This document shows positions 62,411 through 64,000 of a stretch of 64,000 nucleotides of DNA, piece after piece. This DNA comes from Micromonospora tulbaghiae (GTDB lineage Bacteria > Actinomycetota > Actinomycetes > Mycobacteriales > Micromonosporaceae): assembly GCF_900091605.1 (NCBI RefSeq), contig NZ_FMCQ01000013.1, positions 62,001 to 126,000 on the forward strand, read 5' to 3'. Under the pieces are notes generated by a model. It was given only the letters and a program-made list of their open reading frames with translations. It ran no database searches and had not been told where the DNA came from. Made by a program: the position numbers and the translations under genes. Positions within the stretch are counted from its first letter, which is position 1, and every line of letters begins with the position of its first letter.

Positions 62411-63262
62411 TCAGTGCTCGACGGTCATGCGCTGGGTACCGATCACGGAGAGCAGCCGTAGCGCCTCCTCCGACCGTGAGCCGGGCGTGGCGGTGTAGAT
62501 GACCACCTGCTGGTCGCGGTCGGTGATGTCGAGGACGTCGCAGTTGACCGTGACCGGCCCGACCAGCGGGTGCCGGAACGTCTTGCGCAGCGTCCGTGCG
62601 CCGCCCACCTCGTGGGAGGCCCACAGGCGGGCGAACTCCTCGCTCCCGGCGAGCAGCTCCGCGATCAGCGCGGCCATCTCCGGGTCGTCCGGGTAGCGGG
62701 CCGCCGCGGCACGCAGCCGCCCGACCGAGTGGCGGGCGAACTCGCCCACGTCCGACACGTCGTACAGCCCCGCGCCGTGCAGATGCGGGCCGAGGAACGC
62801 CCGGCGGACCAGGTTGCGGTCCCGCCGGGGCACTGCGGAGAAGTCCTCCATGAGCGCCGCCGCGAGATCGTTCCAGGCGATCACCTCGAACGCCGCCGAG
62901 GTCACGAACGCCGCCGACTGCGGCAGCCGGTGCAGCAGGTCCAGCACGCTCTGCCGTACCTCCCGGGGCGGCCCGGGCGGCGGTCCCGGCGGCTCCCCGG
63001 CCAGGTGGTGGAGGTGGTCACGCTCGGCGTCGGACAGCCGCAGCGCGCGGGCCAGCCCGGCCAGCACCTCCCGCGACGGACGCGGACCCCGCCCCTGCTC
63101 CAGCCGGGTGTAGTACTCGGTCGAGATGAACGCCAGCCGCGCCGCCTCCTCGCGGCGCAGCCCCGGCGTGCGGCGGCGCTGCCCGGCGGGCAGGCCAACG
63201 TCAGCCGGGGCGATCCGCTCCCGCCTGCTGCGCAGGAACACTGCCAGCTCCCGTCGGTCCAC
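62411..63262 (-). CDS. XRE-family regulator with MmyB-like ligand domain
   Basis: 283 residues from GTG 63262 (VDRRELAVFLRSRRERI). Helix-turn-helix: RTPGLRREEAARLAFISTEY, YTRLEQGRGPRPSREVLAGL and ARALRLSDAERDHLHHLAG. The MmyB-like PAS-type domain follows (LHRLPQSAAFVTSAAFEVIA, then EFARLWASHEV, then FRHPLVGPVTVNCDVLDI). It is divergent from the short-chain dehydrogenase gene (86 bases apart), a very common actinobacterial pairing in which the regulator controls the dehydrogenase. Confidence 0.92.
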   Translation of the reverse strand: MDRRELAVFLRSRRERIAPADVGLPAGQRRRTPGLRREEAARLAFISTEYYTRLEQGRGPRPSREVLAGLARALRLSDAERDHLHHLAGEPPGPPPGPPREVRQSVLDLLHRLPQSAAFVTSAAFEVIAWNDLAAALMEDFSAVPRRDRNLVRRAFLGPHLHGAGLYDVSDVGEFARHSVGRLRAAAARYPDDPEMAALIAELLAGSEEFARLWASHEVGGARTLRKTFRHPLVGPVTVNCDVLDITDRDQQVVIYTATPGSRSEEALRLLSVIGTQRMTVEH

Positions 63263-63348
63263 GACCCCAGTGTGCCCCCGTGCGGCGGCGCGTAACCAGG
63301 TACCGCCGGTGCCTGGATGGGCTCCACGACCGGCCGCAGGCTTGCCGC

Positions 63349-64000
63349 ATGGACACCACACGAACCGACACGACCGTCCACCCGACCGCCGGCCTGCTGG
63401 CCGGCAAGGTCGCCTTCATCACCGGCGCCGGGCGCGGCATCGGCGCCGCGGCTGCCCGGCTGTTCGCCGCCGAGGGCGCCCGCGTGCTGCTCGCCGCCCG
63501 TACCGAGGAGCAGTTGAAGACGGTGACCGAGCAGGTCCGGGCGTCCGGCGGCACCGCCGAGTACGTCGTCTGCGACCTGGCCGACGCGGCGAGCGTGCGC
63601 GCCGCCGTCGACCGCACCGTCGAGGCGTACGGGCGCCTCGACGTCGCCTTCAACAACGGCGCGACGATCGTGCCGCCGGGACCGATGGACCGGGTGCGCG
63701 AAGAAGACTTCGACCACGTCTACACCGTCAACCTCAAGGGGCCGTGGCTCGCCATGGTCGCCGAGGTCGCCGCGATCCGGGCCACCGCCGGCACCGGCGC
63801 GATCGTGAACAACTCCAGCGTCGGCAGCCTGATGGGCAACCCCGCACTGCCCGCGTACGGGGCGATGAAGCGCGCTGTCAACAGCCTCACCGAGTCCGCG
63901 GCGGTCACCTACGGGCCGGAGGGCATCCGCGTCAACGCGATCGCCCCGGGCAGCACGCTCACCGAGATGATGCGGTCCTGGGACGCCGAGTCGCCCGGGA
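63349..64000 (+). CDS. short-chain dehydrogenase/reductase (3' end cut by window)
   Basis: 217 residues are visible from ATG 63349. NADP-binding motif KVAFITGAGRGIGAAAARLF, the N-N-G motif in VAFNNGATI, catalytic Ser in NNSSVGSL, Y-x-x-x-K as YGAMK, and the VNAIAPGSTLTEM end of the core are all present. A classical SDR of about 250 residues, lacking roughly the last 35. The substrate is unknown. Probably regulated by the divergent XRE gene. Confidence 0.93.
   Translation, partial: MDTTRTDTTVHPTAGLLAGKVAFITGAGRGIGAAAARLFAAEGARVLLAARTEEQLKTVTEQVRASGGTAEYVVCDLADAASVRAAVDRTVEAYGRLDVAFNNGATIVPPGPMDRVREEDFDHVYTVNLKGPWLAMVAEVAAIRATAGTGAIVNNSSVGSLMGNPALPAYGAMKRAVNSLTESAAVTYGPEGIRVNAIAPGSTLTEMMRSWDAESPG

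Overview
The window is a high-GC chromosomal segment with tightly packed genes, many start/stop overlaps of the ATGA and GTGA kind, frequent GTG and some TTG starts, and many secreted proteins carrying cellulose-binding (CBM2) and fibronectin-III modules. This is typical of a filamentous actinobacterium. A member of Micromonosporaceae such as Micromonospora is my best guess, by inference from gene content. I see no rRNA, tRNA, CRISPR array or intact insertion sequence.

Layout. 1-3.2 kb: a secreted sugar-oxidation pair (SMP-30-like lactonase, PQQ-type sugar dehydrogenase running off the left edge) and a broken CBM2 remnant. 3.2-8 kb: single genes (DUF1851 protein, epoxide hydrolase, extradiol dioxygenase, SUKH protein) and an ArsR-arsenate reductase fusion with its own operator. 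8-14.1 kb: a three-gene operon (562, 523 and 934 residues) that I cannot assign. This is the best candidate for an undescribed system. 14.5-24.7 kb: a complete form I aerobic carbon monoxide dehydrogenase locus (coxM-S-L, an XdhC-YHS protein, a cytidylyltransferase, coxD-, coxG- and coxE-like genes), a LysR regulator at one end, and a divergent XdhC gene across a 17-bp inverted repeat at the other. 24.7-27.9 kb: a frameshifted FUSC membrane protein, a 7-bp tandem repeat, a membrane protein coupled to a cREC protein, and a nucleotidyltransferase. 28.1-31.7 kb: an ABC-2 exporter with a two-component system. 31.7-33.9 kb: small membrane proteins and an orphan MraY. 33.9-41.9 kb: MarR/monooxygenase and PadR/membrane-protein pairs, an aldo-keto reductase, an MFS transporter, a cupin, a methyltransferase and a HIRAN protein. 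42.1-47.6 kb: a siderophore uptake operon with an iron box and a divergent AraC regulator. 47.7-49.2 kb: formamidase and FmdB. 49.4-51.8 kb: an FN3-FN3-CBM2 protein followed by a GH53 galactanase. 51.8-59.8 kb: DoxX, an M50-type peptidase, a SARP/AfsR regulator, and a secreted NucB-like nuclease with a likely immunity gene. 59.9-64 kb: a hypothetical protein, a CBM2-linker protein, an XRE regulator, and a short-chain dehydrogenase cut by the right edge.

Working together: the cox operon encodes the enzyme and the maturation factors expected for a Mo/Cu enzyme carrying the MCD cofactor. The CBM2 and GH53 genes and the sugar dehydrogenase point to life on plant polysaccharides. The siderophore operon carries its own utilisation protein (SIP). 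At least five genes appear to start on leaderless mRNAs, with a -10 box exactly 7-12 bases before the start codon. Several of these carry a regulator operator over the promoter.
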